From the IMG/VR virus record IMGVR_UViG_3300030419_003599, positions 44,651-108,650 of that record: 64,000 nt of DNA. One strand, given 5' to 3'. How positions within the stretch are numbered: position 1 is the stretch's first letter; every line of letters begins with the position of its first letter. The translations under genes were made by a program, and so were the position numbers. The stretch comes from a virus. Shown here in pieces: positions 37,163 through 46,741 of the stretch. The notes under the pieces were generated by a model. The model ran no database searches and was not told the origin of the DNA. It saw only the letters and a list, made by a program, of their open reading frames with translations.

Positions 37163-37897
37163 TCACTCCTCCTCACCCCCGCTGTCGGAGGGTGGCTTAG
37201 CGAACAGGCAATAAGTGCCGCGTATATGTGGGGGGACAGGCTCTCCTTCATGCGTAGAACCTAGAGGTGCGCACATCTCAGCGGCTACCCCTCCATCTAC
37301 CAAATCAACTACTTGCTCCCGTGTGAGCACTGTAAATGTCCCTGTAGGAGTCCTCCATTGGAAAAATAAGTCGTCCCCTCCTAGCAAACCATAGTCTTGG
37401 GGGTCTATCTGGAATTGAGTAGAACATTCATCGCATTCTAATGACACTACCCATCTTTCAATTTCAACGCCTTTACCCTCATCATCAAGGGCTGCTTGCA
37501 TCCCTTGTGTTTCCCACATCCCATCTTCTAATGGCATATCCACTAACTTGTGGTCACACTCTACATTAGGGCAATCCCATTGAGCGGCAATCTCTTGCTG
37601 CCTGAGCAATTCTTGGAACTGCGCTTCTTGTGGATTGAGTGACGGGACTACCATCTCTGCTTGGCTCTCTTCTACTATCCAGTCAGTGCTTTCTAATGTC
37701 GCCAAAACTCTCCGGTGCATCTCTCCAGATTCAGGGTGCTGAGTGATGCGCCGTAAGGTGAGTTCCTCATCACCTGTGCGCTCGTATTCTAACCCTGTCC
37801 CGCCCGGAGCCCAAACTCCACCTATCCTAATTCCTGTTAAATGACCTAATGTCCATTCTATGTCTTCACTAGTCGGCTCCCAATTTTCTGTATTCAT
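37163..37897 (-). CDS. Unknown acidic protein with zinc-ribbon cysteines
   Basis: A 244-residue acidic protein. Two cysteine pairs, CPNVEC and CDEC about 45 residues apart, could form a zinc site in the middle; the N-terminal half has a helical QEAQFQELLRQQEIAAQW segment. No family recognised. GAGGTGA precedes the ATG, which overlaps the preceding stop. The C-terminus SGGEEE is encoded by the Shine-Dalgarno sequence of the next gene. Confidence 0.55.
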   Translation of the reverse strand: MNTENWEPTSEDIEWTLGHLTGIRIGGVWAPGGTGLEYERTGDEELTLRRITQHPESGEMHRRVLATLESTDWIVEESQAEMVVPSLNPQEAQFQELLRQQEIAAQWDCPNVECDHKLVDMPLEDGMWETQGMQAALDDEGKGVEIERWVVSLECDECSTQFQIDPQDYGLLGGDDLFFQWRTPTGTFTVLTREQVVDLVDGGVAAEMCAPLGSTHEGEPVPPHIRGTYCLFAKPPSDSGGEEE

Positions 37898-39717
37898 TTC
37901 TTCACCTCATATGTCTGTGTAGTATTAGACCCCCACCCTTTGTGATGTTCTTTCACCCAAATTACCCTGCCTCTCATCTCTTTGTATCGTTCCGAGCGCA
38001 GCGTCCTGAAATGGCCTCTCACTTGGTGGTATCGTGTCCCACTGCCCTCTGCTGAGGCAATCCTATTTACATACCTTTTGACTTCACCGGAGAGACGGAT
38101 GGTCTTACGCTCGGGCAACGGGGGTAATCCTTGTCTTTTTCTCCTAGCCTCTCTTTTCTTGATTGCTTTGGCACTGCCCTTTTGCCCAGCATCTACCCAT
38201 TCTACATCGGGGAGTTGGATGAATAAGAGCAAACCAATAATGAAATCTACTATGTAGCGGTCGTCCTTGGTGTCCCCAGATTTACGGGGACGGGTAGGGA
38301 ACTCGGGCTCTTCATCCCAAGTGCATACCCCTAACTCCCTACTATATCTATGGCGCTCGGGGGTCCCATCAGCAGTTACGCTTGCTTCAACCCAATCAAT
38401 TAGCCAACTCCTTTTGTTATCAAACTCTCCAGATGAAGCATTACAGACAATGATAGGTCGGTTAGTGTGGGGGATATCACTCCATTCCATCTCAAGCGTT
38501 TCACATGTGCTCATGTCAAATACAACCGCTTTCTGTGTGTTATCATTAAACCTGTATTTTTCCCATTGTGTATTATCTATTTCATGGAGAGTGAGTCCCT
38601 CAAGTAAGGTACCGCTTGGCAGCGGGAGCCTGACATCAAGGTACATAGAAGAGTAAGGCAACCTCATGAACTCTGGATGGATGCGGCTGGGCAAACCTTG
38701 GTTAATGATTAATTCTCTAGTATCGGGGTCTATCACGAAAGACATGGACTCTCTTAATTGTTTAATGTACGAACCGACGCTTCTATTGCGCATGTCCAAC
38801 TCAGCACTATGGCGCGCCCATGTCTCGTAATTACTCGTATCGTAATATTTTTCCAAGGCTCCCCCTGATTCTAATAGTAACCTCTCAATGAAATCACCGT
38901 TGCTGTGCTTTGTGTATATAGAGTGTTTTGATTCTGGCATCATCGTATTCTCTGCCCAATGAAAGAGGCGATTCTTGAGCATCCAGTCACGACAATCCGA
39001 GGTAGTGTCCTTTAGCCAGTCGCTAACCGCGGCCTCAAAGGGGTTATCAGAGTACCATTCTGCTTTTGGGCCGTCTTTGGAACCGACTAACGCAACCATT
39101 TCTTCCAAATGTGATAAGTATTTTTCCTTGGGCGCCCCGAAGAAAAGCCCATTGAGAAAAACTAAGTTGTAGAACAAAGTGTGGCGTTTTTTTGGGAGTT
39201 TATTTTGCTTGTAAGCCTCGCCAATATTGTCTAATATTTTCGCATATGCCCCTTTACACATGGCTTCATATGCTTGCTTATGATACAAAATACCCATTTT
39301 TTCCTCAAAGTCCATCCGGCTGAATCCATAATGGAATGCATCTATGGCTTCACTCTCAATCCATTCCCGATAACTCAAGTTTTTTAGGCGGTCTTCATCA
39401 AAAGTTATGATTATATCTCTACCCTCTACCTTCAAATCGGAAGGAAATATATTGTTAGCGTAGGCATCGCTTACGGCAAACGCCATGGCCGCTATTGAGA
39501 TTGCTGAGGGGTCGTCATCAAGCCCATAATCCATGATTGGTTTAATGAAAAATATAGCATCGTTCTTAGCCTCATCAGATATCGTATCTCCGACAGAGTC
39601 ATTCAAAAGACGCACTGTTTCTCTCATTATCCATGCTGGAGTATTTTTGTTTAGGGCTCTAGTCCTCTTCTTCTTAGGGCGCGCCCCCTTTCTGCGTGGG
39701 ATTCTACGCCTACCCAT
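37894..39717 (-). CDS. Large unknown protein with C-terminal HxVRGHxR motif
   Basis: A 607-residue protein. The first 22 residues are strongly basic (RRRIPRRKGARPKKKR), suggesting nucleic-acid contact. The C-terminus has RYHQVRGHFRTL and later VIWVKEHHKGWG, a motif pair seen at the ends of a variety of phage and plasmid proteins of unknown role. The middle is mixed helix and strand without recognised motifs. ATG 39717 overlaps the previous stop (TGATG) and has AGAGGA 8-9 nt upstream; the TTG one codon earlier is less likely. Confidence 0.55.
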   Translation of the reverse strand: MGRRRIPRRKGARPKKKRTRALNKNTPAWIMRETVRLLNDSVGDTISDEAKNDAIFFIKPIMDYGLDDDPSAISIAAMAFAVSDAYANNIFPSDLKVEGRDIIITFDEDRLKNLSYREWIESEAIDAFHYGFSRMDFEEKMGILYHKQAYEAMCKGAYAKILDNIGEAYKQNKLPKKRHTLFYNLVFLNGLFFGAPKEKYLSHLEEMVALVGSKDGPKAEWYSDNPFEAAVSDWLKDTTSDCRDWMLKNRLFHWAENTMMPESKHSIYTKHSNGDFIERLLLESGGALEKYYDTSNYETWARHSAELDMRNRSVGSYIKQLRESMSFVIDPDTRELIINQGLPSRIHPEFMRLPYSSMYLDVRLPLPSGTLLEGLTLHEIDNTQWEKYRFNDNTQKAVVFDMSTCETLEMEWSDIPHTNRPIIVCNASSGEFDNKRSWLIDWVEASVTADGTPERHRYSRELGVCTWDEEPEFPTRPRKSGDTKDDRYIVDFIIGLLLFIQLPDVEWVDAGQKGSAKAIKKREARRKRQGLPPLPERKTIRLSGEVKRYVNRIASAEGSGTRYHQVRGHFRTLRSERYKEMRGRVIWVKEHHKGWGSNTTQTYEVKK

Positions 39718-40085
39718 CAAGCCATCCTCTCTTCAAAATCTCCCTTACCGCCATTAAGAATCCAAACCATATTGTTACAACACTTAGCGGCTAGGTAAAG
39801 ATGGAACTCCTCTAACATAAGAATGATGCCTCTCGGGTCAATTTTCTTCTTACAATTAGGGCAATGTTTGTAGCAATCAATTGCTTTCAACAACGCCAAA
39901 ACTGTCTGGGTTTCGTAAGGACCCCCTTTAACATATTCAGGTACAGGGAAAGTCATCTCTCTCACATCGCAACTCATGCCGTCTTCGCCCGTCCAAAAAC
40001 CGTCTTCACTGACGCTATCTGGGGTAACATCCAGACCTTGTATATACACGCCTATGTATTCAATGTCATCATCATCGTCTGCCAT
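39717..40085 (-). CDS. Small acidic protein with zinc-binding cysteines
   Basis: A 122-residue protein starting with a run of Asp (MADDDDD). CPNC and a later CC pair could bind zinc, with a helix between them. GAGGG sits about 7 nt before ATG 40085. No family recognised. It lies third in the operon beginning at promoter copy E. Confidence 0.55.
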   Translation of the reverse strand: MADDDDDIEYIGVYIQGLDVTPDSVSEDGFWTGEDGMSCDVREMTFPVPEYVKGGPYETQTVLALLKAIDCYKHCPNCKKKIDPRGIILMLEEFHLYLAAKCCNNMVWILNGGKGDFEERMA

Positions 40086-40087
40086 AC

Positions 40088-41677
40088 TCAACCCTCGTTT
40101 AATACAGAAAGGACTTCACTTGCTGTGGGTACCTTGTCCCCGAGACCTACCACACCTTCTTCTGCAACGAAGGAGCGGAAATCACTCCAATCCTCTGGTG
40201 CAATAGGGCGACCGATGGTCTTTGAGTATCCCTTCATAGTAGTAGTACCCAACTTAGTGAATAAAGAATCAACTTTGCGTAGCCTGTCATCAACAGTGTT
40301 CAATTGTAGGGTGCTCCCCTTGAGGATGCGGTTCTTGCTTTTCCATTCTGGCCTGTGAGTAATAGCACCAGTCATTACTTGGTAAGCATGGAACAAAGTA
40401 CCTTGGTCTTCTCCAGCACGAACCCACGGTTCGCTTGGGTTAGCCCATCCGTGTCCGAACAGTTCCCACATGTGATTACCAATCAGTTCCCCATCTTTGT
40501 TAGGACGAGGCCATGATATAAGTCCTGCTCTCTCTGACAATGTGAGTAGTCGCTGGAAGGCTTGGTCTTCTAGCCTAACATTCTTGAGTGCTTCTACATG
40601 ACCAAGGCCACGCTGAGCACCTACAATTACATCATCTATGGTAGTAGCGAACTCGTCCCAATCTATGTCACCCAAGTTGCCTTCACTATGCTTCAAGGAT
40701 AAGATGTTCTGTTGCCCACCGATAACACCTGCATTGGTGCAAGCCAATCGGCGTGCTACCGCCTGCACTCTAAACGAACCTCTACCATCCAATGAATTGT
40801 GGATACTAAAGCCATATCTCCACATTTTATGGACTTGTTCTTGTAAGCCAGCGACTGTCTCAGGGGCGAGCCAACCGCTGTCGGGCTCAGCCACAGTGCT
40901 CCAGTCATTACTCAAACCAGTCCCGTAGCCAGTCCCACGATGGTGGATAGCACCCATTACATCGCAGTCTAACCTAGCCTGCCTACCTCTCTTGAAAGCA
41001 AGCACACTGGCTTGCCATCCGTTCTCCGCTGCCTTCTGTAGAATGGGGCGGAATACTTTGGGGTACGATAAAGCATAGTAACGGTCACTATAGGTGCCGA
41101 GTAATGCCCCCGCTGGCTCCCTTGCACTCCTAAAGTTAGGGTTAAATCCTAGATAAACGGCCGTCTCTCCATTCTCTTTATTCACCCTCTGCATACGAGG
41201 AGCCATAGTCTCGCTCTTCTCTTCTTGTACAGGGACATAAGCAGGTAACATGACTGGCTCAAAATCCCAGTCACAGATTGTCTCAAATCTACCACCGCTA
41301 AGCAGCGCCCCTCCCCATACATCAGTGACGATATCTCTACCGTCATCCCCTTCAACTATGATTGTAGGAGCGTCTTCTACCTGAAATGAGGGACGGGCGT
41401 CATCAAAAGCGACATCCGGTATGTCTTCACCATTCTCCAAAGCATCCACAACTGCGATGTCGGCGCCATCGTTTATCATCGGAGCAGCAGCCCCCTTAAA
41501 GCCATCCACTGACCTTAACACGAAGGCTGTTCTCCCATCGCTTAGTGGTGTTTGTTTGATAATGCTAGACCTAGATACCCATTCATGTCGGGTACCGCTC
41601 TGTGCCTCATATTGAATGAGGATGCGCGAGCCGCTTGCATCATCTATCTTTCCTATTACTATTGTTTTGTCTGTCAT
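40088..41677 (-). CDS. DUF932-like phage/plasmid protein
   Basis: A 529-residue protein. The central segment GSFRVQAVARRLACTNAGVIGGQQNILSLKHS resembles the R-V-x-C-x-N region of DUF932 phage/plasmid proteins, whose role is unknown but which are common in large phage and plasmid replication regions. The N-terminal ~150 residues form an acidic extension, starting with short strands. AAAGGAAG precedes the ATG, and promoter copy E lies 27 bp upstream, making this the first gene of a six-gene operon. Family call is tentative. Confidence 0.45.
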   Translation of the reverse strand: MTDKTIVIGKIDDASGSRILIQYEAQSGTRHEWVSRSSIIKQTPLSDGRTAFVLRSVDGFKGAAAPMINDGADIAVVDALENGEDIPDVAFDDARPSFQVEDAPTIIVEGDDGRDIVTDVWGGALLSGGRFETICDWDFEPVMLPAYVPVQEEKSETMAPRMQRVNKENGETAVYLGFNPNFRSAREPAGALLGTYSDRYYALSYPKVFRPILQKAAENGWQASVLAFKRGRQARLDCDVMGAIHHRGTGYGTGLSNDWSTVAEPDSGWLAPETVAGLQEQVHKMWRYGFSIHNSLDGRGSFRVQAVARRLACTNAGVIGGQQNILSLKHSEGNLGDIDWDEFATTIDDVIVGAQRGLGHVEALKNVRLEDQAFQRLLTLSERAGLISWPRPNKDGELIGNHMWELFGHGWANPSEPWVRAGEDQGTLFHAYQVMTGAITHRPEWKSKNRILKGSTLQLNTVDDRLRKVDSLFTKLGTTTMKGYSKTIGRPIAPEDWSDFRSFVAEEGVVGLGDKVPTASEVLSVLNEG

Positions 41678-41704
41678 TCATTCACTTCCTTTTTCTATCT
41701 TATT

Positions 41705-41727
41705 TATTGCTGATGGTTCTTAAAGGG
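41705..41727 (-). promoter_or_regulatory. Conserved promoter-like repeat, copy E
   Basis: Minus-strand CCCTTTAAGAACC followed by ATCAGCAATA, 27 bp before the DUF932-like gene. Just upstream, on the minus strand, lies a short GCGGG-AA-CCCGC hairpin and the second G-run tract. Confidence 0.75.
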
Positions 41728-41757
41728 CACCACCTTTGGCGGGTTCCCGCAAATCTA

Positions 41758-41772
41758 GGGGGGGAGGGGGGG
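41758..41772 (+). repeat. G-run tract (second copy)
   Basis: Two runs of seven G separated by one A. Closely similar to the tract at 35299-35312. On the minus strand a T5 stretch and this C-rich tract follow the 36-residue gene and may act as a weak terminator. Confidence 0.45.
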
Positions 41773-41796
41773 TAACAAAAATCTCGTGGGAGGTCA

Positions 41797-41907
41797 TCAC
41801 ACCATCACCCCCGCGCAATGAGGGCAAGGGAGTTCGGGTGCAATAGCGTTCTTACCATCACACTTACCCGCTTTGCACAATAGTAGCGATAAAGGGAACT
41901 CTTTCAC
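41797..41907 (-). CDS. 36-residue zinc mini-protein
   Basis: Frame beginning GTG (read MKEFPLSLLLCK) with cysteines at CKAGKC and CPHC, a compact zinc ribbon. GAGGTGAT lies 3 nt before the GTG, which overlaps the preceding stop as GTGA. The signals match other coupled genes in the window, so it is probably translated. Function unknown. Confidence 0.6.
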   Translation of the reverse strand: MKEFPLSLLLCKAGKCDGKNAIAPELPCPHCAGVMV

Positions 41908-42512
41908 GCTATCACCTCTCGTTCCTTCAACACACTCGCATCCAGTATCGCCATCTCCATCGGCACGGCCTCAACCTTGACGAGAGTGTCACCCGCACGG
42001 GTGCTCCATGTCATGTCCTTGATGTCCTGCACGACAGACTCAACTGCTTCTTTGTGCTTAGCATACTGCTCTTTCCAGTGCTTAGCCAGTTCCTTGTCGG
42101 TACTAATCGCCTTTTCTTGAGCCTCTATCATCGCATCAGCAATACGACCATAGGCTGCTTGAGCAAGTGGCCCCACCTGCTCTGGTGGTGCATCGGCGGG
42201 CACTATCATCTTCACAAGCATGTCAAGCAAAACACCGACCTGCAATCCAGTTGGCACTTTGTGGGGGATGCGCTGTCTCACATCAGGGCAGCGCCGATAG
42301 CCGTGACCATCCGTCTTACCGCCTGTGTGGGGCTCAGTATTGAGTAGGATTGTCGTACCAGTAAGCAGGTCTTGTACCAGCAACTGTGGGTCAGAGAAGG
42401 TATCACCTTCCCTGTCTGCGCGCGCCATCTCTTGCTTATGGATGACTGCCGCTAACTTGGAGAGAGCCTTACCTGCCCCGTCTGTCCATGGGAGTTCTGC
42501 CGCTTGCTTCAT
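41904..42512 (-). CDS. Unknown helical protein
   Basis: A 202-residue protein, mostly helical, with a long charged helix (residues ~125-170, KEQYAKHKEAVESVV) likely to form a coiled coil. No family recognised. Its last residues REVIA are the translated ribosome binding site (GAGGTGAT) of the next mini-gene. ATGA-coupled to the 562-residue gene upstream. Confidence 0.55.
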   Translation of the reverse strand: MKQAAELPWTDGAGKALSKLAAVIHKQEMARADREGDTFSDPQLLVQDLLTGTTILLNTEPHTGGKTDGHGYRRCPDVRQRIPHKVPTGLQVGVLLDMLVKMIVPADAPPEQVGPLAQAAYGRIADAMIEAQEKAISTDKELAKHWKEQYAKHKEAVESVVQDIKDMTWSTRAGDTLVKVEAVPMEMAILDASVLKEREVIA

Positions 42513-44197
42513 GCCCCCACCCCTTTCTTACTGGGCAGGCCGATGTTACCTGCTCCTACATGCTCCTTGATTCGCATAACCTCTTCTATGTCGTAATCAT
42601 GTGTGTAGGGTTGGCGTGATATCAAGTAGTCTTCAGGTAGCGTGTTATCCTTACACATGGTCGCTACTTCTTGAGGAGTGAATCTGTTAGGCGACCCTTC
42701 TGGGAATGGTATTCTGTATGTTTCATTCCGTTGTGTCACGAAAAGAGTCTCTAGCGGAATGCCGCCAGCCGACTTATAGGACGCAGTCAAATGTGGTGAC
42801 GCGTCTATTATGAAATTAAGTGCCTTTTGCGGGTCGTTGAATATGAAAGGTAATGCATTCGTATTTCTGTTACCCCATTTGTCTATTGTTACATATGCTA
42901 CTTGAAAGGCGATAGGGGTGTTCTCTTCGGCAGACTGCCAGTAACCACTCATATTCCCGTCATGGATAAAGCACCAACCGTTTTCCACCTCACCATCTCT
43001 GCGCGCCAATTCTGCTATAACTGCATCACGCTCACGCTTCTGGATGATGCCAGCCCACCACTTCAAGCAATAATGACCACGGGTGCCGCGCTCTTCTTGA
43101 ACGGAGCGGGTCATTTGTACATCTGTATCTTCCATCTCCCCAGTCTCATTACCATCCTCATCTAACACCGCCCTTTGAATCATGACTGGCTCGCCTTCCT
43201 CATTTGTGACAGGCACTTCCACACTCTCATACCATGTTGAGCGCAACCAATCACGACTCTCTGTTCGGCAACGCTGGGCTGACTTACTTAGTTCCTTGAT
43301 TACATAGTCATCCTCAATGTGATTAGCCAAGAACTCGTCAGGGTCATCTAGGTCATAGAGATAGCGCATATGACCATTTGGATATCTAATCTCCCAACTG
43401 GCATCCCATTTTGCCCATTCCGTCTCTATGTATAGAGGGTTCTCATCATCATCCACCCAATACACTGGCACAGTCTCTTTCACTGGACCATCGTGGTGCA
43501 AACAAGGATTCTCTTCCCAACCGCACTCCCCTTTGTATTGACCAGTGCTTCTACCGAAATAACCGAACAAATGCCACCACTGCTCATCAGTATAGTGCTC
43601 AAGTAGCCACCGGATTTTCTGACCATGAGTAGTGCTGACATTAGTTCCATCTTCATTTTCCCACTTATCGTATGTTGGAGGCAGTTCCTCCTCACCATAT
43701 TGTTCTTGGATGTTTTCCATTTGTATAGTGAAGTACTTTTTACCCCTCTTGATATCATTCCCCACACCTATTTCTTTGTGCCTTATGCTTCCTAGTGGCT
43801 CATGGGACTTTTTCCTCCAATGATATTGCGCCTTTGGGTTATGTCCTTTGAACTCTAACATGAAGTACTCAGTCTTGTAGCCCGAAAACATGTCTGAACC
43901 GCATGACATTTGGCTCCTCACATTTAGTGTCTTGTGAGTATAAAGATAGTTGTACCCAGCAGCGCGCCGAGTTCGGTGATTAACCAAGTCCTTGGTGCGC
44001 GCTGTACCATCTGCACCCACATCGTACAGTTGGTCAATAAGCGCCGCATCGCACGGTAGAAGGTCTTTCTCTTGCGCCCACCAACCGCGCTTCATGCCAA
44101 TGGCCGCAGCCATCTCTTCTTGTTTCCGTTCATCTCTATCTGACACAACCCCACGGTTACGCCATTCACTCATGGTTGCTCTCAAATCTATGTACAT
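42509..44197 (-). CDS. Large unknown Trp/Tyr-rich protein
   Basis: A 562-residue acidic protein rich in Trp, Tyr and Asp. Scattered cysteines (CGWEENPC, CLKWW) show no clear zinc pattern. No Walker, nuclease or transferase motif was found. AGAGGTGG precedes the ATG and promoter copy F lies 27 bp upstream; it heads a three-gene operon with the helical and zinc mini-proteins. Without a recognised domain I assign no function. Confidence 0.55.
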   Translation of the reverse strand: MYIDLRATMSEWRNRGVVSDRDERKQEEMAAAIGMKRGWWAQEKDLLPCDAALIDQLYDVGADGTARTKDLVNHRTRRAAGYNYLYTHKTLNVRSQMSCGSDMFSGYKTEYFMLEFKGHNPKAQYHWRKKSHEPLGSIRHKEIGVGNDIKRGKKYFTIQMENIQEQYGEEELPPTYDKWENEDGTNVSTTHGQKIRWLLEHYTDEQWWHLFGYFGRSTGQYKGECGWEENPCLHHDGPVKETVPVYWVDDDENPLYIETEWAKWDASWEIRYPNGHMRYLYDLDDPDEFLANHIEDDYVIKELSKSAQRCRTESRDWLRSTWYESVEVPVTNEEGEPVMIQRAVLDEDGNETGEMEDTDVQMTRSVQEERGTRGHYCLKWWAGIIQKRERDAVIAELARRDGEVENGWCFIHDGNMSGYWQSAEENTPIAFQVAYVTIDKWGNRNTNALPFIFNDPQKALNFIIDASPHLTASYKSAGGIPLETLFVTQRNETYRIPFPEGSPNRFTPQEVATMCKDNTLPEDYLISRQPYTHDYDIEEVMRIKEHVGAGNIGLPSKKGVGA

Positions 44198-44223
44198 TTA
44201 TTCCACCTCTTGGTCAATTACTA

Positions 44224-44246
44224 TATTGTTGATGGTTCTTAAAGGA
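44224..44246 (-). promoter_or_regulatory. Conserved promoter-like repeat, copy F
   Basis: Minus-strand TCCTTTAAGAACC followed by ATCAACAATA, 27 bp upstream of the 562-residue protein gene. Confidence 0.75.
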
Positions 44247-44271
44247 AAACTAGACTGGCGAAGGTGAGCAC

Positions 44272-44457
44272 TCATTCGCTATGATGCTCACAGTAATCAC
44301 CATTTATCGCCAACTTGCGACAACGACTCCGCCTGTTGGTTATACCCATACACCTATGGGATTCGGGGGCAGTCACTCTGCATTTGTGGCAAACATTTGA
44401 TTTGGGGCGGGGTGTCATCGTGTTGTTGCAGATTCTACACTTATGCTGCCCGACCAT
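44272..44457 (-). CDS. Double zinc-finger mini-protein
   Basis: A 61-residue basic protein with CRIC and CHKC in the first half and a second finger C-x-G-I-x-N-x5-C...YC-x2-H (ending GDYCEHH). The second pattern is common in small phage proteins thought to bind nucleic acid. The ATG overlaps the stop of the SNF2 helicase gene (TAATG), making it the last gene of the operon from promoter copy G. A similar C...YC..H finger opens the phosphatase-like protein at 55361-56344. Confidence 0.7.
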   Translation of the reverse strand: MVGQHKCRICNNTMTPRPKSNVCHKCRVTAPESHRCMGITNRRSRCRKLAINGDYCEHHSE

Positions 44458-46739
44458 TATTCAACCTCTTCTATCAGAGGGAAGCCCTCATGCTCATGCA
44501 TCTTAGTGAGTAACGCTGATACAATACCAGCCCTCTCTACTTCATCCCCACCATCTAACACAGATTCCACTACCGCCCTCTTCTCTTCAATGATGCGGTC
44601 AAAGTGTTCGTCAATCGTGCCTGCGCACGACAGATAAACAGCATGTACACTGTCTGCTTCTTGCCCAATGCGGAGCACACGGTCTTCTGCTTGCACTTCC
44701 CATCCGGGCACCCACTCGCGCTCTACGAATATCACAGTATCAGCGGCGGTAAGAGTAATGCCTTCTTTGGCTGCTAGTGTGGAGCACACCAATACATCTA
44801 ACCCCCCGTCTTGGAACTCTTCCACATTCTCTGCCCTTCTATGAGAGGGGGTCTCACCAGTGATTGTCTCTACTCGGAGCCCCCCCTCAAGGAGGCTTTC
44901 TTCAATAGCCTGTGATACATCACGGTGATGAGCATAAACCACTATTGGCTTACCTGTTAAGTCGTGGTAATCCATGACCCATTGGGTACAGAAACGCACT
45001 TTCATGCGTCCGCACACATGCCGCAAATCTGTGAGCATGTTAAGCACGAACCCCGGCGGCATCCCTCCACCACTTTGGTAACGCTCATACCTAGACATCC
45101 AATCAAGCCTTGATTGCATATACTCTTTCAACTCACTACTCTCCATCTGCACAGGTACGAACGAACGAGTCTTTGTTGGTAGTTCTTTGAGGACTTCCGC
45201 CTTCAAGCGTCTAATGGTGAAGTCACGAATGCGCTCATTCAACTCACGAGTGTTAGATGCGCCGCTGTAATCCCAACCGTACCCATTGTGGTAGGCGTTA
45301 GTATAACGCTGTTTGAATTGATATTCATTGGAGAACTGAGAGGGGCGTAGTAAATTGAGCGTAGTGTAGAACTCCATAGGTCTGTTAGTGATTGCTGTCC
45401 CACTTAAGCAAAGGACGGCTTCACAGGTGTTGGCTAGATGGAGAGTGGCTCTACTCCGTTTGGTGTCCTTGTTCTTCAAGTAGTGACTCTCATCTATGAT
45501 GCACATATTCACCCCTGCTACTTGTAAATCATCCGCCCTTTTGTACATGAGGTCGTAATTGATGACGATGAAATCGGTGTCTTGTATGGCATCCTTCCCA
45601 TTCTTTACCACCGAGCAGGTGGCGTCGGGTAACCATGCTTCTATCTCCTTAGCCCAATTGAACTTGACATTCGCTGGACAGACTACTGCCACCGGCCATT
45701 GCTCTGGGTGCAAAGCAGCGTAGGCAAGTGCCTGTATGGTTTTACCAATACCCATATCATCGCCGATAAGACACCGACCACCAGCCAGTTCAGCGAAGGC
45801 CACTCCAGCATATTGGAATGGGTAGAGACTCTTGCCTTCGGGGAATACTTTACTCAAGCGTTCGGCGATGGAGGCTTTCAACTCCTCATCATCAAGGTCT
45901 GCTGCTTGAGACAGAGCCACTCTTTTGAGTGCCCCTTCCAGATACTCTTCTACTTCAGGCACTCCCTTGATAGCATCAGCCAATGGCTGATAATAACCAT
46001 CCAGTTCTTTGAATAGGGTGTGCCCGTGTGACACAGGGATTGTCCAATGTTTCTCATCCATGTTGAACTTACGCCCGGGTATGCTCTTCACCTTCAAACG
46101 CACGCCATCCCTAAGTTCAGGGTCAGGGATGAACGGCCAATTGAGAATCAAATTATCCTTATTGATTGAAGCAGTAGCATCTACCTGCTTACGGGTGACC
46201 TTGGCTTTAGTGGAGGAGGGGCTTGGAGATGCAAACCCTTGGCTCCCATACCCCTCCTCCGTTAAGAGCCAAGGTGAAAAATCAAAATTGTGATGACGCA
46301 GTATCTCTACTGCTGTTCGGATGACTTCTTCGTCATCCATAATAGACCAAACCTTCATGCCTCTCTCAAATGTGCAGCGAGGCCAAGGCAAGGCGTGCTT
46401 TAACGCCTCTTGCGCCTCTTGATTATACGGCATGTGCAATGCTATGCGTGGGCCATATCTATCCTCGTACCGCATGACGCTGATAATTGGAGTGTCCGCT
46501 ACTGGTTGTCGGCTAAACTCAAGCAAGGCTTCGGCATCAAACTCAATGCCTAGTTCCTTAACAATGTCTGGCAACTGGGTGTCGCTATATTTGACGAGCC
46601 TCTTGGCTGTGAGAATTGCCTGCTGAGTAGTGATGTGAGGTAAGAATGAAACGCGGTAAAGCGGGAGGTAGTCCGGTTTGTTCGGGGCAATATGATTAAC
46701 AAGTGACCGCGTAAGTTTTAGGATGGTGTCGTTATTCAT
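44457..46739 (-). CDS. SNF2-family helicase with HARP-like domains (SMARCAL1-like)
   Basis: A 760-residue DNA translocase. Helicase motifs: I, GDDMGIGKT (326-334); II, DESH (416-419); III, LSGT; VI, QAEDRVLRIGQ (683-693). Upstream are two segments resembling HARP domains (about 100-135, and 215-246 with KSIPGRKFNMDEKHWTIP), the arrangement of SMARCAL1 annealing helicases, which rewind DNA and remodel stalled forks. ATG 46739 is chosen because the frame further upstream overlaps the ArdA-like gene; its ribosome site is weak, so translation may be coupled (2-nt gap). Confidence 0.88.
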   Translation of the reverse strand: MNNDTILKLTRSLVNHIAPNKPDYLPLYRVSFLPHITTQQAILTAKRLVKYSDTQLPDIVKELGIEFDAEALLEFSRQPVADTPIISVMRYEDRYGPRIALHMPYNQEAQEALKHALPWPRCTFERGMKVWSIMDDEEVIRTAVEILRHHNFDFSPWLLTEEGYGSQGFASPSPSSTKAKVTRKQVDATASINKDNLILNWPFIPDPELRDGVRLKVKSIPGRKFNMDEKHWTIPVSHGHTLFKELDGYYQPLADAIKGVPEVEEYLEGALKRVALSQAADLDDEELKASIAERLSKVFPEGKSLYPFQYAGVAFAELAGGRCLIGDDMGIGKTIQALAYAALHPEQWPVAVVCPANVKFNWAKEIEAWLPDATCSVVKNGKDAIQDTDFIVINYDLMYKRADDLQVAGVNMCIIDESHYLKNKDTKRSRATLHLANTCEAVLCLSGTAITNRPMEFYTTLNLLRPSQFSNEYQFKQRYTNAYHNGYGWDYSGASNTRELNERIRDFTIRRLKAEVLKELPTKTRSFVPVQMESSELKEYMQSRLDWMSRYERYQSGGGMPPGFVLNMLTDLRHVCGRMKVRFCTQWVMDYHDLTGKPIVVYAHHRDVSQAIEESLLEGGLRVETITGETPSHRRAENVEEFQDGGLDVLVCSTLAAKEGITLTAADTVIFVEREWVPGWEVQAEDRVLRIGQEADSVHAVYLSCAGTIDEHFDRIIEEKRAVVESVLDGGDEVERAGIVSALLTKMHEHEGFPLIEEVE

Positions 46740-46741
46740 GC

